In this document: piece after piece, positions 20,088 to 28,220 of the stretch | How the letters are laid out: every line of letters starts with the position of its first letter | Position numbering within the stretch: position 1 is the first letter of the stretch | Assembly: GCF_015565955.1 (NCBI RefSeq) | Contig: NZ_CP064760.1 | Location: 3,038,001 to 3,102,000, forward strand | Source of the DNA: Microbacterium schleiferi | GTDB taxonomy: Bacteria > Actinomycetota > Actinomycetes > Actinomycetales > Microbacteriaceae | Reading direction: 5' to 3' | DNA length: 64,000 nt | The notes under the pieces: generated by a model | What the model saw: only the letters and a program-made list of their open reading frames with translations | What the model was told of the DNA's origin: nothing | The model's database searches: none | Position numbers and translations under genes: made by a program

Positions 20088-21431
20088 GTGCACTCTCGAC
20101 CCGCCGGGGCCCCCTCGTCGCTGAACCGCGACATCCTGCGGCTCGCGGTGCCGGCACTGGGTGCGCTCATGGCCGAGCCGCTGTTCCTGATCGTCGATTC
20201 GGCGCTGGTCGGACACCTCGGCACCGTGCCACTGGCTGCCCTGGGCATAGCGTCGGCGATCCTGCAGACGATCGTCGGGCTCATGGTCTTCCTCGCGTAT
20301 TCGACGACGCCGGCCGTCGCGCGCCGCTTCGGTGCCGGCGACGCGCGGTCGGCGGTCTCGGTGGGAATCGACGGACTCTGGCTCGCGCTCGGGCTCGGCG
20401 CACTCCTGGCTCTGGCCGGGTCGCTCGCGACACCGCCGCTTGTCTCTCTCTTCGGCGCCTCGGAACAGGTCGCCGCCGATGCCGTGACTTACCTCCAGAT
20501 CTCGATGTGGGGTCTGCCCGCGATGCTCATCGTGTTCGCCGCGACCGGACTGCTGCGGGGAATGCAAGACACCGTCACACCGCTGTGGATCGCGGCCGCG
20601 GGCTTCGGCGCGAACGCGGCACTGAACGCGCTGTTCATCTACGGCCTCGGATGGGGAATCGCCGGCTCGGCGGTCGGGACGGTGCTCGCCCAGTGGGGCA
20701 TGGTCGTCGCCTACGTCGGCGTCATCGGCCGCCTGGCGCGCCGGCATTCGGCGCAGGTCCGCCCGTCGGCCCGCGGCGTACGCGGCTCGGCCCGCACGGG
20801 CGGTTGGCTGTTCCTGCGGACGGTGTCGCTGCGGATCGCGCTGCTGACCACCGTCGCTGTCGCGACGGGCCTGGGCACGGAGGAACTGGCCGGCTGGCAG
20901 GTCGCGTACACGATCTTCTCGGCGGCGGCGTTCGCCCTCGACGCCCTCGCGATCGCGGCCCAAGCGCTCATCGGAAAGTCCCTCGGCGAAGAGGACCACG
21001 CCCGGGTGCGCAAGGTCCTCCAGCGAACGAGCGCGTGGGGGCTGTGGTTCGGCATCGTCGTCGGGGCGGGGGTCGCTGCGGCATCCGGGGTCATCGGTAT
21101 TCTCTTCACCGGCGACTCGGAGCTTGCCGCGATCGTGCAGCCCGCTCTGCTCGTGCTCGCCGTCGCCCAACCCCTGTGCGGGATCGTCTTCGTCTGGGAC
21201 GGCGTGCTCATCGGCGCGGGCGACGCGCGGTACCTCGCGATCGCCGGCGCGCTGAACCTCGTGCCCTTCCTTCCCGCGCTCGCGCTCGTCGCGGTCTTCC
21301 ATCCGGGCGGAGCGGCGGGTCTGGCGTGGCTTGCCGTCGCGTTCTTCGGCGTCTACATGCTCGCTCGCGCCGCGACGCTCGGCTGGCGATTGCGCGGCCA
21401 CGCGTGGCTCGGCTCTACCCTCAACGTATGA
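20088..21431 (+). CDS. MATE-family efflux transporter (DinF-like)
   Basis: 447-residue membrane protein with about 12 transmembrane helices in two pseudo-symmetric halves, beginning SLNRDILRLAVPALGALMAEPLF. It would export organic cations, drugs or flavins in exchange for Na+ or H+. The GTG at 20088 fits a leaderless transcript. The stop codon overlaps the next gene start by ATGA, so the downstream flavin-binding-type protein is probably co-translated. That pairing could mean a shared role in handling flavin or oxidative compounds, which is only inference. Confidence 0.93.
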   Translation: MHSRPAGAPSSLNRDILRLAVPALGALMAEPLFLIVDSALVGHLGTVPLAALGIASAILQTIVGLMVFLAYSTTPAVARRFGAGDARSAVSVGIDGLWLALGLGALLALAGSLATPPLVSLFGASEQVAADAVTYLQISMWGLPAMLIVFAATGLLRGMQDTVTPLWIAAAGFGANAALNALFIYGLGWGIAGSAVGTVLAQWGMVVAYVGVIGRLARRHSAQVRPSARGVRGSARTGGWLFLRTVSLRIALLTTVAVATGLGTEELAGWQVAYTIFSAAAFALDALAIAAQALIGKSLGEEDHARVRKVLQRTSAWGLWFGIVVGAGVAAASGVIGILFTGDSELAAIVQPALLVLAVAQPLCGIVFVWDGVLIGAGDARYLAIAGALNLVPFLPALALVAVFHPGGAAGLAWLAVAFFGVYMLARAATLGWRLRGHAWLGSTLNV

Positions 21432-22156
21432 CGCCCGAGAGCCCCTCCTCCCCGTCGCTTCAGGTGCGGCGCAAACCGCACCGGCAGAGCACGGATGCCG
21501 AGATGCTGCGCGAGATCCTCACCGAAGGCCTCGTCGCCCACGTGGGGTTCGTCCGCGACGGGATGCCGATCGTGCTCCCCTACCTCTACGGCGTCGGTGA
21601 TCTCGGTGAGGGACCCGTTCTGCTGTTGCACGGGTCGACCGGCGGTGGGCTGTTCCTGGATGCCGGCGGCGACGGGATGCCGGTCTCGGTCACGGTCACG
21701 CACGTCGATGGACTCGTCTTCGCGGCATCCACATTCGAGAGCTCGGCGAACTATCGCAGCGCCGTCGTGTTCGGAAACGCGCGGGTTGTTCCCGAAGACC
21801 TGCGCGATCAGGCGCTGTGGCAGGTCTCCGACCACCTCATGCCCGGCCGGCGCGCCGAGGTGCGGGAGATGACGCGCAAGGAGGTTCGCGCGACGCAGGT
21901 GCTGCAGGTCCCGCTCGATCAGGCAAGCATCAAGGTCCGCTTCGACGGCGTCGGCGACACCGAGGATGACGGCGAAGATCACACCGTCTGGGCGGGGGTC
22001 GTCCCGCTGGCCGTCCGCGCGGGCTCACCGGTCGGTTCACCGGTGACCCGCGCGACGGGCGCTGCAGATGCGGCATCCGTCACCGCCTTCACACGCAGGC
22101 TCGGCGAGCTCGCTGACGAGCGGGAGGCCCGGCTGCGCGAGCTCATGCAGCCCTGA
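21428..22156 (+). CDS. Pyridoxamine 5'-phosphate oxidase-like flavin-nucleotide-binding protein
   Basis: 242-residue split-barrel protein of the PNPOx-like superfamily (flavin or heme binding). Typical features are the early LVAHVGFVRDGMPIVLPYLYG strand pair, HGSTGGGLFLDA, VTVTHVDGLVFAAS and SSANYRSAVVFGNARVV. It starts four bases inside the MATE gene end. Members of this group bind FMN or FAD and some detoxify or reduce small molecules; no specific reaction can be assigned. Both genes probably form one transcription unit. Confidence 0.85.
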   Translation: MTPESPSSPSLQVRRKPHRQSTDAEMLREILTEGLVAHVGFVRDGMPIVLPYLYGVGDLGEGPVLLLHGSTGGGLFLDAGGDGMPVSVTVTHVDGLVFAASTFESSANYRSAVVFGNARVVPEDLRDQALWQVSDHLMPGRRAEVREMTRKEVRATQVLQVPLDQASIKVRFDGVGDTEDDGEDHTVWAGVVPLAVRAGSPVGSPVTRATGAADAASVTAFTRRLGELADEREARLRELMQP

Positions 22157-22172
22157 GCGGGCCCGACCGGGC

Positions 22173-22664
22173 CTACGTCCCGTCCCGCACGGCGCGCGCG
22201 AAATCGGTCACCTGCGACCGCAGGGCCGCGATTCGACGATCCCGCGCCGCCTCACGGTCGAACCCGAGGTAGGCCGAGGGCGGGAGCTTTCGCACGTTGA
22301 CCGAGCACTCGAAGTTCTCGCAGACCAGGATGCCGACCGTATCGCCGCGGCGACCGGCATCGCCGGCGCGCTTGGCAGCGAACATCACGACATCGTTGGG
22401 GAGTTGGATGTCGTTGCACCAGGAGCATTGCGGCCTGCTGCGGGGCCGGGCATCCGTCTGCCGCAGGAGGATGCCGACCGGTTCGTCGTCGAGTTCCACG
22501 ATGACCGATGCGAGCTTCGGAAGCTTCGGATCGCGGAATCCGAGATAGTCCAGCGACTCCCAGTCCCGGGATTCCAGGTCGGTGGGAAGGATGAGGTTCT
22601 TGCGCTCGCTGCGCGAGGCGTTGAGGAAGGACGCCCGAATCTGGGCATCGGTGAGCGGACGCAT
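22173..22664 (-). CDS. FusB-like EF-G-binding protein with C-terminal treble-clef zinc finger (FBP family)
   Basis: 163-residue protein with four zinc-binding cysteines (C80 and C83 in PQCSWC, C115 and C120 in CENFEC), the layout of the FBP C-terminal treble clef seen in FusB-type proteins. FusB frees EF-G from the ribosome and protects against fusidic acid. In actinobacteria the normal role of these chromosomal proteins is unclear. The start ATG 22664 has GAAAGG 8 nt upstream. An unusually long 5' leader with a small leaderless ORF (22826-22900) precedes it and may control expression. Confidence 0.85.
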   Translation of the reverse strand: MRPLTDAQIRASFLNASRSERKNLILPTDLESRDWESLDYLGFRDPKLPKLASVIVELDDEPVGILLRQTDARPRSRPQCSWCNDIQLPNDVVMFAAKRAGDAGRRGDTVGILVCENFECSVNVRKLPPSAYLGFDREAARDRRIAALRSQVTDFARAVRDGT

Positions 22665-22825
22665 ATGCGTGCCTTTCGGAAGAGGTGACGGCGCAGCGAA
22701 TGTCTCGAACCGGAACTGGTCACAAGCCAGAACCGACGAGGATCGCTCAGCACGTCGCGGGAAGGGGTATTCCGGCTGCGAGGCAGTCGGTGCGGGCGAG
22801 AAGCCCGCCGGGAGGGAGCGCGGCC

Positions 22826-22900
22826 TCAGGCCGTCGTGCCCGCCGACGCAGAGCGCGTCGACATCCTCCAGCCACCCGCAGGCGTCGTCTGTCCGTTCAC
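22826..22900 (-). CDS. Small leaderless upstream ORF (24 aa) in the leader of the FusB-like gene
   Basis: A GTG at 22900 lies 7 nt after the -10 hexamer TAGACT and opens a 24-codon frame reading VNGQTTPAGGWRMSTRSASA and four more residues. Its TGA stop lies in the loop of the palindrome CGGCC-TCA-GGCCG (22821-22833), and a second GC hairpin follows at 22792-22808. This is the layout of a translated leader that could sense ribosome stalling. Coding is not proven; the peptide has no recognisable family. Confidence 0.4.
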   Translation of the reverse strand: MNGQTTPAGGWRMSTRSASAGTTA

Positions 22901-22907
22901 GTCCGGC

Positions 22908-22913
22908 AGTCTA
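22908..22913 (-). promoter_or_regulatory. Leaderless -10 box (TAGACT) for the FusB-like gene leader
   Basis: TAGACT on the minus strand ends 7 nt before GTG 22900. Transcription from here would give a 236-nt leader before the FusB-like start codon. Confidence 0.5.
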
Positions 22914-22951
22914 CGCCGCTCGACCGGGTCGGCGGCGGCGCCCCTCGCGGC

Positions 22952-23590
22952 TTAGGCCCACCGGCGACACCACTCGTACATCACGACTGCCGCTGCCGCC
23001 GCGGCGTTGATCGAGCGGGTCGAGCCGTACTGCGCGATCTCGACGCTGCCGGATGCCGCGGCCAGCGCCTCGTCCGACAGGCCCGGACCTTCCTGCCCGA
23101 ACAGCAGCACGCAGGCCTGCGGCAGGTCTGCGAGCGGGAGCGGACGCGAACCCTCGACGTTGTCGACCGCGATCACCGGCAGTCCCGCGGCATCCGCCCA
23201 GGCGGCGAACGCCGCGACATCCTCGTGGTGGCGCACGTGCTGATAGCGGTCGGTGACCATCGCGCCGCGCTTGTTCCAGCGACGGCGCCCGATGATGTGC
23301 ACCTCGGCGGCGAGGAACGCGTTGGCGCTGCGGACGATGGAGCCGATGTTGAGATCGTGCTGCCAGTTCTCGATCGCGACGTGAAACGGATGCCGCTTCT
23401 CGTCGAGGTCAGCCACGATCGCGTCCATCCGCCAGTAGCGGTACCGGTCAACGACGTTGCGGCGGTCTCCCTCGGCAAGGAGCTCGGGATCCAGGCGCGG
23501 GTCATCGGGCCAGTTCGCGGGCCCGCCAGGCCACGGCCCGACGCCGTGCGACAGCTCCGGCTCGCTGCCGGGCTCGGTCTCGTCGTGCAC
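22952..23590 (-). CDS. TrmH/SpoU-family RNA 2'-O-methyltransferase
   Basis: 212-residue SPOUT methyltransferase that would methylate a ribose 2'-OH in tRNA or rRNA using S-adenosylmethionine. The three family motifs are present: NIGSIVRSANAF (motif 1, residues about 83-94), VLLFGQEGPGLSDEAL (motif 2) and GSTRSINAAAAAAVVMYEW (motif 3). GTG 23590 is chosen because TAGATT (23598-23603 on the complement) lies 7 nt upstream, giving a leaderless start; an in-frame ATG at 23629 has no ribosome site. It is divergent from mntH. Confidence 0.9.
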   Translation of the reverse strand: MHDETEPGSEPELSHGVGPWPGGPANWPDDPRLDPELLAEGDRRNVVDRYRYWRMDAIVADLDEKRHPFHVAIENWQHDLNIGSIVRSANAFLAAEVHIIGRRRWNKRGAMVTDRYQHVRHHEDVAAFAAWADAAGLPVIAVDNVEGSRPLPLADLPQACVLLFGQEGPGLSDEALAAASGSVEIAQYGSTRSINAAAAAAVVMYEWCRRWA

Positions 23591-23597
23591 GTCGAGC

Positions 23598-23603
23598 AAT
23601 CTA
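23598..23603 (-). promoter_or_regulatory. Leaderless -10 box before the TrmH-family gene
   Basis: TAGATT on the minus strand is 7 nt before GTG 23590. It lies inside the longer in-frame reading, which argues for the shorter protein. Confidence 0.5.
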
Positions 23604-23669
23604 TCCGACAGTCGCAGGACCACCGCCATTCCGGTCAGGCAGGTCACTCGGGCGCGCCCGTGTCGAGTG

Positions 23670-23714
23670 TTTTCGGCTGCCCGAAATATCGCTAGAGTTT
23701 TCGGTATGCCGAAG
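23670..23714 (+). promoter_or_regulatory. mntH promoter with two MntR-type palindromes
   Basis: TTTCGG-CTGC-CCGAAA (23671-23686) and TTTCGG-TATG-CCGAAG (23699-23714) are copies of one inverted repeat with centres 28 bp apart. Between them is TAGAGT (23693-23698), a -10 box 7 nt before ATG 23706. The second palindrome therefore covers the transcription and translation start. A metal-bound dimeric MntR at these sites would shut mntH off when manganese is plentiful. Confidence 0.7.
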
Positions 23715-25019
23715 ACGCCCCCCGCCGTGCCCACTCCCGCGGTGTCGATGCGTGTGCGCGCTCCCCGGCTGGTGTGGCTGCTCGGTCCGGCGATGGTGGC
23801 AGGCGTCGCGTACCTGGACCCCGGCAACGTCGCGAGCAATATGACAGCCGGCGCGCGCTACGGGTATCTGCTGGTGTGGGTCGTCGTCGTCGCCAACGTC
23901 ATGGCGTGGCTCATCCAGTACCTGTCAGCGAAGCTCGGCGTCGTCACGGGCGAGAGCCTGCCTCAGGCACTCGGGAGCAGGATCCGCGGCACATGGGGCC
24001 GGCGCCTGTACTGGCTTCAGGCCGAACTCGTGGCGATGGCCACCGATGTCGCCGAGATCATCGGCGGTGCCGTGGCACTGAACCTGCTGTTCGGCATCCC
24101 GCTGCTGTGGGGCGGGGTCATCACCGGGGTCGTCTCCCTCGGCCTGCTGATCATCCAGTCGCGGCGCGGGGCCAGGCCGTTCGAAATCGTCATCATCGGG
24201 CTGGTGGTTCTCATCGCGGTCGGTTTCACAGCCGGCGTTTTCGTCGCGCCGCCCGACCCGGCGGGCATCGCCTCGGGCCTCGTTCCTCGCTTCGAGGATG
24301 CCGGGTCGGTGCTGCTGGCAGCATCCATTCTCGGCGCGACAGTCATGCCGCACGCGATCTACGCGCACTCGGCACTCAGCCGTGACCGGTTCACCCCGAC
24401 AGCGACGGCTCCGCCGTTCACCCCGGGCTCGGCCGCTGCCGATCTCGAGACCGGTCGCGGGGTCTCGACGCGGCGACTTCTCACCGCGACGCGCTGGGAT
24501 GTCACGATCGCCATGATCATCGCGGGCACCGTCAACCTCTGCATCCTGCTGCTGGCTGCCGCGAACCTCGCCGGGGTGCCCGGCACCGACTCACTCGAGG
24601 GCGCATATGCGGCGCTCCGGGACGGGCTCGGCCCGATCATCGCGACACTGTTCGCGGTCGGCCTGCTCGCGAGCGGACTGGCCTCGACCGCCGTGGGTGC
24701 CTATGCGGGTGCCGAGGTCATGAGCGGCCTGCTGCGCATCCGGGTACCGCTCGTGGTTCGGCGTCTTGTCACGCTCATTCCGGCTCTGCTGATCCTCGGG
24801 CTCGGTGTGGACCCGACCGTCGCTCTGGTCCTCAGCCAAGTGGTGCTCTCCTTCGGGATCCCGTTCGCCCTCGTTCCGCTCGTGTGGCTCACCGCGCGCC
24901 GCGGCGTGCTCGGCGCCTTCCGGAATCGCCCCGCCACGACCATCCTCGGCATCGTGTCAGCGGGGCTGCTGATCACGCTGAACCTCGTGCTGTTGTGGCT
25001 CGTTTTCACTGGCGCGTGA
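23706..25019 (+). CDS. mntH: Nramp-family divalent metal (Mn2+/Fe2+) transporter
   Basis: 437-residue proton-coupled metal importer with about 11 transmembrane helices. Both metal-binding signatures are present: DPGN in helix 1 (D38-N41) and the MPH motif in helix 6 (ATVMPHAIYAHS). The start ATG at 23706 is embedded in an operator palindrome and leaderless. The next gene, 35 bp downstream, encodes a DtxR/MntR-type regulator whose start region carries a partial copy of the same palindrome, strong evidence that this pair forms a manganese-homeostasis unit. Confidence 0.95.
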   Translation: MPKTPPAVPTPAVSMRVRAPRLVWLLGPAMVAGVAYLDPGNVASNMTAGARYGYLLVWVVVVANVMAWLIQYLSAKLGVVTGESLPQALGSRIRGTWGRRLYWLQAELVAMATDVAEIIGGAVALNLLFGIPLLWGGVITGVVSLGLLIIQSRRGARPFEIVIIGLVVLIAVGFTAGVFVAPPDPAGIASGLVPRFEDAGSVLLAASILGATVMPHAIYAHSALSRDRFTPTATAPPFTPGSAAADLETGRGVSTRRLLTATRWDVTIAMIIAGTVNLCILLLAAANLAGVPGTDSLEGAYAALRDGLGPIIATLFAVGLLASGLASTAVGAYAGAEVMSGLLRIRVPLVVRRLVTLIPALLILGLGVDPTVALVLSQVVLSFGIPFALVPLVWLTARRGVLGAFRNRPATTILGIVSAGLLITLNLVLLWLVFTGA

Positions 25020-25042
25020 TCGGGCGAGCCGGTACCCCCGGG

Positions 25043-25059
25043 TAGGGTTTCGGCATGCC
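25043..25059 (+). promoter_or_regulatory. mntR leaderless promoter with degenerate MntR site
   Basis: TAGGGT (25043-25048) ends 6 nt before ATG 25055. It merges into TTTCGG-CATG-CC (25048-25059), matching one arm and the centre of the mntH operators, again over the start codon. This suggests weaker autoregulation. Confidence 0.55.
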
Positions 25060-25690
25060 CTCACCGGCCATCGACGACTACCTGAAGACGGTCTACCACC
25101 ACACCGAGTGGCAGACCGAGCGGATCACCCCCTCGCAGCTCGCCGCCGAACTCGGGCTCGCGCCCTCGAGCGTGACCGAGATGGTCCGCAAGCTCGCGGC
25201 ACAGGGGCTCGTCACGCATCGCCCCTACGGGCCGATCTCGCTCACGGCATCCGGCGAGCGCCGCGCCGCTGCCGTCATCCGTCGTCACCGCCTCATCGAG
25301 ACCTGGCTCGTGCGCGAGTTCGGCTACACCTGGGCCGAGGTCCACGAAGAGGCCGAGGTTCTCGAACACGCCATCAGCGACCGCCTGCTCGCCGGGATCG
25401 ACGAACGCCTCGGATTCCCCCGGTTCGACCCCCACGGCGACGCGATTCCGGATGTCGAGGGCGCGGTATCGCGGGAGCCGTTCGTCGTGCTCGCCGATGC
25501 TCCCCCCGGACACTGCGGGCGCGTGCTCCGCGTCTCGGACCGCATTCCCGGACTCCTGGAGTCGCTGGATGCGGCATCCATCGACGTGGGCACCGTCATC
25601 TGTGTCCGCGGCCCGGAGCTCGTCGACGTCGACGGCCGCGACGTGACGCTGCCGGCAACAGCGCCCGACGCCATTTGGCTGACCGCCTGA
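25055..25690 (+). CDS. mntR: DtxR/MntR-family metal-dependent transcriptional repressor
   Basis: 211-residue regulator with an N-terminal winged helix (ITPSQLAAELGLAPSSVTEM, residues about 24-43) and a metal-binding dimerisation domain. Candidate ligands there are H76, E99-E102 (EEAEVLEH) and H104. A C-terminal SH3-like domain (residues about 140-211) follows. It lies just downstream of mntH in the same direction, and both genes share the TTTCGG-N4-CCGAAA site at their starts. Mn2+ is the likely effector; Fe2+ cannot be excluded by sequence alone. Confidence 0.9.
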   Translation: MPSPAIDDYLKTVYHHTEWQTERITPSQLAAELGLAPSSVTEMVRKLAAQGLVTHRPYGPISLTASGERRAAAVIRRHRLIETWLVREFGYTWAEVHEEAEVLEHAISDRLLAGIDERLGFPRFDPHGDAIPDVEGAVSREPFVVLADAPPGHCGRVLRVSDRIPGLLESLDAASIDVGTVICVRGPELVDVDGRDVTLPATAPDAIWLTA

Positions 25691-25721
25691 CCCCTCGCGC
25701 GGGAGGTTCAGTCGCGACCCG

Positions 25722-26669
25722 TCAGCGGGCGACGGATGCCGCGCCGAACGGCCAGCGGGTCCGCGTTGCCGCTTCGCAGGCTTCCCAGATACGCGCGAGG
25801 CGCTCGGGGTCGCGCACGATCCGCGGAAGGCGCGACCGCCGCGGATCACCCTTGACGATGTAGCGCGGTCCCCAGATCTGTCCTCCCGAGATCGACGGGT
25901 CGACCAGCGCCCGCACGAGCGGCCACGCCCCGTGTTCCTTGGACTGGGTGAAAGGCGTCTGCAGGTTGTCGACGAACCGGGTGATCTTGCTCGGTTGATT
26001 CACCCCGTGAAGGCCCGGAGTACGACCGCTGGTCGAGTATCCCGGGTGCACGACGACACTGTCGACGGGCACGCCGTGCTCGCGGAGGCGACGATCGGCT
26101 TCAAGCCCGAGGGCGGTTGTCACGACCTTCGACTGCACGTAGGCGCGCCACCCCGAGTACTCCTCGGTCAGCTGGAGGTCGACCGGATCGTAGGGCGTGA
26201 GCGAGATCGACATACTCCCGAGCCACACCATTCGTCCACCCGAACGGGCCAGCGGAACCAGCAACTCGCCAGCAAGCGCGAAGTGTCCGAGCGCGTTGGT
26301 GGCCACCACGACCTCGGCCCCCTCGGAGGTCGTCTCGCGACGCCGGGGAGGGTGCACGATGCCGGCGTTGAGAAGGACGCCGTCCAGCGGCCCCCGGGTC
26401 CGCAAGGATGCCGCGGCCGAACGGATCGAGCCCTGCTTGGCGGTGTCGATGATGAGAGATTCGATATCGGCATCCGGAACGCGGCCGGCAAGGGTCGCCC
26501 GCGCGGCGGAGAGTCGCTTGGGATTGCGCCCCGACATGATCACATGTGCTCCGGCGCGGGCCAGTTGCTCGCTCGCGAAGTACCCGAGACCGGCGTTGGA
26601 GCCCGTGACGAGGTACGACTGCCCGGACAGGTCGGGCAGCGACTCGGGGTCCCACCGCCTACGCGCCAC
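25722..26669 (-). CDS. SDR-family oxidoreductase (protochlorophyllide-reductase/retinol-dehydrogenase-like subgroup)
   Basis: 315-residue extended short-chain dehydrogenase with the cofactor motif TGSNAGLG (about residues 19-26), NAG at the expected position and the catalytic YVQSK motif. Arg in SGRNPKRL suggests NADP(H). The GTG start at 26669 is supported by TAGTGT 7 nt upstream; the longer upstream frame overlaps the divergent HAD gene and is rejected. The substrate is unknown. It is divergent from the HAD gene with only 42 bp between start codons. Confidence 0.9.
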   Translation of the reverse strand: MARRRWDPESLPDLSGQSYLVTGSNAGLGYFASEQLARAGAHVIMSGRNPKRLSAARATLAGRVPDADIESLIIDTAKQGSIRSAAASLRTRGPLDGVLLNAGIVHPPRRRETTSEGAEVVVATNALGHFALAGELLVPLARSGGRMVWLGSMSISLTPYDPVDLQLTEEYSGWRAYVQSKVVTTALGLEADRRLREHGVPVDSVVVHPGYSTSGRTPGLHGVNQPSKITRFVDNLQTPFTQSKEHGAWPLVRALVDPSISGGQIWGPRYIVKGDPRRSRLPRIVRDPERLARIWEACEAATRTRWPFGAASVAR

Positions 26670-26676
26670 GTGATCG

Positions 26677-26682
26677 ACACTA
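26677..26682 (-). promoter_or_regulatory. Leaderless -10 box before the SDR gene
   Basis: TAGTGT on the minus strand, 7 nt before GTG 26669. Confidence 0.5.
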
Positions 26683-26699
26683 GACCTCTCGGGGCGGGA

Positions 26700-26705
26700 T
26701 ACGCT
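26700..26705 (+). promoter_or_regulatory. Leaderless -10 box before the HAD gene
   Basis: TACGCT ends 6 nt before ATG 26712, so two leaderless promoters face away from each other within 42 bp. Confidence 0.5.
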
Positions 26706-26711
26706 GTGGCC

Positions 26712-27520
26712 ATGCGGACCCGAGCAGACGTGGAATGCTGGCTCACCGACATGGACGGCGTGCTCGTCCACGAGAACATCCCCGTCCCGGGGCGGCGGAC
26801 GTGATCGAGCGATGGCGCGAGCAGGGAGTTCCCTTCCTCGTGCTGACGAACAACTCGATCTTCACGCCGCGCGACCTCAGCGCCAGGCTGCGGGCATCCG
26901 GCCTCGTCGTTCCCGAAGAGGCGATCTGGACCTCGGCGCTGGCGACCGCTGACTTCTTGCGCGGGCAGGCCCCCGGAGCATCCGCGTTCGTGATCGGGGA
27001 GGCTGGCCTGACCACGGCCCTCCACGAGGCCGGCTTCATCATGACCGAGAACGATCCCGACTACGTCGTGGTCGGCGAGACGCGCAACTACTCGTTCGAG
27101 GCCATCACAAAGGCCATCCGCGCGATCGCCGGCGGCGCGAGATTCATCGCGACGAACCCCGACGCGACCGGCCCCTCCGCGGAGGGAGTCCTTCCTGCAA
27201 CCGGGGCCATCACGGCCCTCATCACGAAAGCCACCGGCAAAGAGCCGTACGTCGTCGGCAAGCCGAACCCGATGATGTTCCGCTCAGCACTGAACCGCAT
27301 CGGCGCGCACTCCGAGTCCACCGGGATGATCGGCGACCGGATGGACACCGACATCGTTGCGGGCATCGAAGCGGGCCTTCACACGGTGCTCGTCCTGACC
27401 GGGATCAGCGACCCGGCCGAGATCGAGCGCTACCCCTTCCGACCCGACGAGATCCTGACCTCGATCGCCGATTTGCTGCCCGCCGAGCCGCGGGAGTCGG
27501 AGTTCCCGGAGAACCTCTGA
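26712..27520 (+). CDS. HAD-IIA family phosphatase (NagD-like), one apparent frameshift
   Basis: Cytoplasmic sugar- or nucleotide-phosphate phosphatase of about 269 residues. The first part reads MRTRADVECWLTDMDGVLVH with the catalytic DMDG and loses frame at the G4 run 26789-26792. One added G restores IPVPGAADVIERWREQG and the rest: LTNNS (motif II), the lysine of VVGKPNP (motif III) and MIGDRMDTDI (motif IV). Without the correction the protein would lack its nucleophile Asp, so the loss is probably a sequence error. The stop codon overlaps the next start (TGATG). Confidence 0.88.
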
Positions 27521-28092
27521 TGGGATTCGTCGACGACGGCGAGCGCATCGAAGTCCCGGATGCCGCAACCTGGCGCGCCTGGCTCGAAGACAACCACGCG
27601 ACCTCAAAGGGTGCGTGGCTCGTGCGGGCACGCCCGGGGTCGGGCCTGCAGGTCGTCGAGTACGAGGATGCCATCCGCCAGGCGCTGTGCTTCGGCTGGA
27701 TCGACGGGCCTGCGCGCTCCTTCGACGAGGTGCGCGGCGGGCTCTGGTTCACGCCGCGCAGGCCCGCCAGCGGATGGGCCGCGACGAACAAGGCCCGCGT
27801 CGCGATCCTCGAGGCTGAGGGGCTCCTGGCCGAGGCCGGCATCCGGGCGATCGCGCTCGCCAAGGCGAACGGTTCGTGGTCGGTGCTCGACGGGGCCGAG
27901 GCGGGAATCGACCCTCCGGACCTGATCGCGGCCCTGGATGCCAACCCGACCGCGCGCGCGAACTGGGACGGGTTTTCGCTGTCTGCCCGCAAGTACGGAC
28001 TGCAGCAGATCGCGCTTGCCAAGCGTCCCGAGACCCGCGCGGCACGGATCGCGAAGATCGTCGCAGGCGCCGCGGAAGGGAGACGACCGTGA
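27520..28092 (+). CDS. YdeI/OmpD-associated family protein
   Basis: 190-residue protein of the YdeI/OmpD-associated family. Signature segments are ATSKGAWLV, YEDAIRQALCFGWIDG (about residues 47-62), FTPRRPASGWAATNKARV and the C-terminal domain from WDGFSLSARKYGL. Family members are linked to bacteriocin or antimicrobial-peptide tolerance in some bacteria, but the biochemical role is not established. It overlaps the HAD gene by one base and the following small membrane-protein gene by four bases, so the three are one translational unit. Confidence 0.88.
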   Translation: MGFVDDGERIEVPDAATWRAWLEDNHATSKGAWLVRARPGSGLQVVEYEDAIRQALCFGWIDGPARSFDEVRGGLWFTPRRPASGWAATNKARVAILEAEGLLAEAGIRAIALAKANGSWSVLDGAEAGIDPPDLIAALDANPTARANWDGFSLSARKYGLQQIALAKRPETRAARIAKIVAGAAEGRRP

Positions 28093-28205
28093 ACGAGGTC
28101 GAACAGTCGCTGCTGCTCTGGACCTCACTGGTCATCATCAGCGGCGCGCTCGTTGTGGCCGTGTGGCAGTGGTGGCGCAGCCGCGGAGGACGGGACGACG
28201 ACTGA
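28089..28205 (+). CDS. Small single-pass membrane protein (38 aa)
   Basis: GTG at 28089 overlaps the YdeI stop as GTGA. The 38-residue frame reads VNEVEQSLLLWTSLVIISG, continues as a hydrophobic helix through WQWW, and ends RSRGGRDDD. One membrane span, a positive cytoplasmic flank and an acidic tail are visible. Coupling to the upstream gene supports real translation. There is no known family; it might assist a membrane partner. Confidence 0.6.
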   Translation: MNEVEQSLLLWTSLVIISGALVVAVWQWWRSRGGRDDD

Positions 28206-28220
28206 CGCCGACTCGGTGGG

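Noticed and set aside
18966..21401. Minus-strand frame spanning parts of the ClC and MATE genes
   Set aside because: It crosses two real genes in wrong frames and consists of Arg/Asp/Gly-rich sequence without domains.
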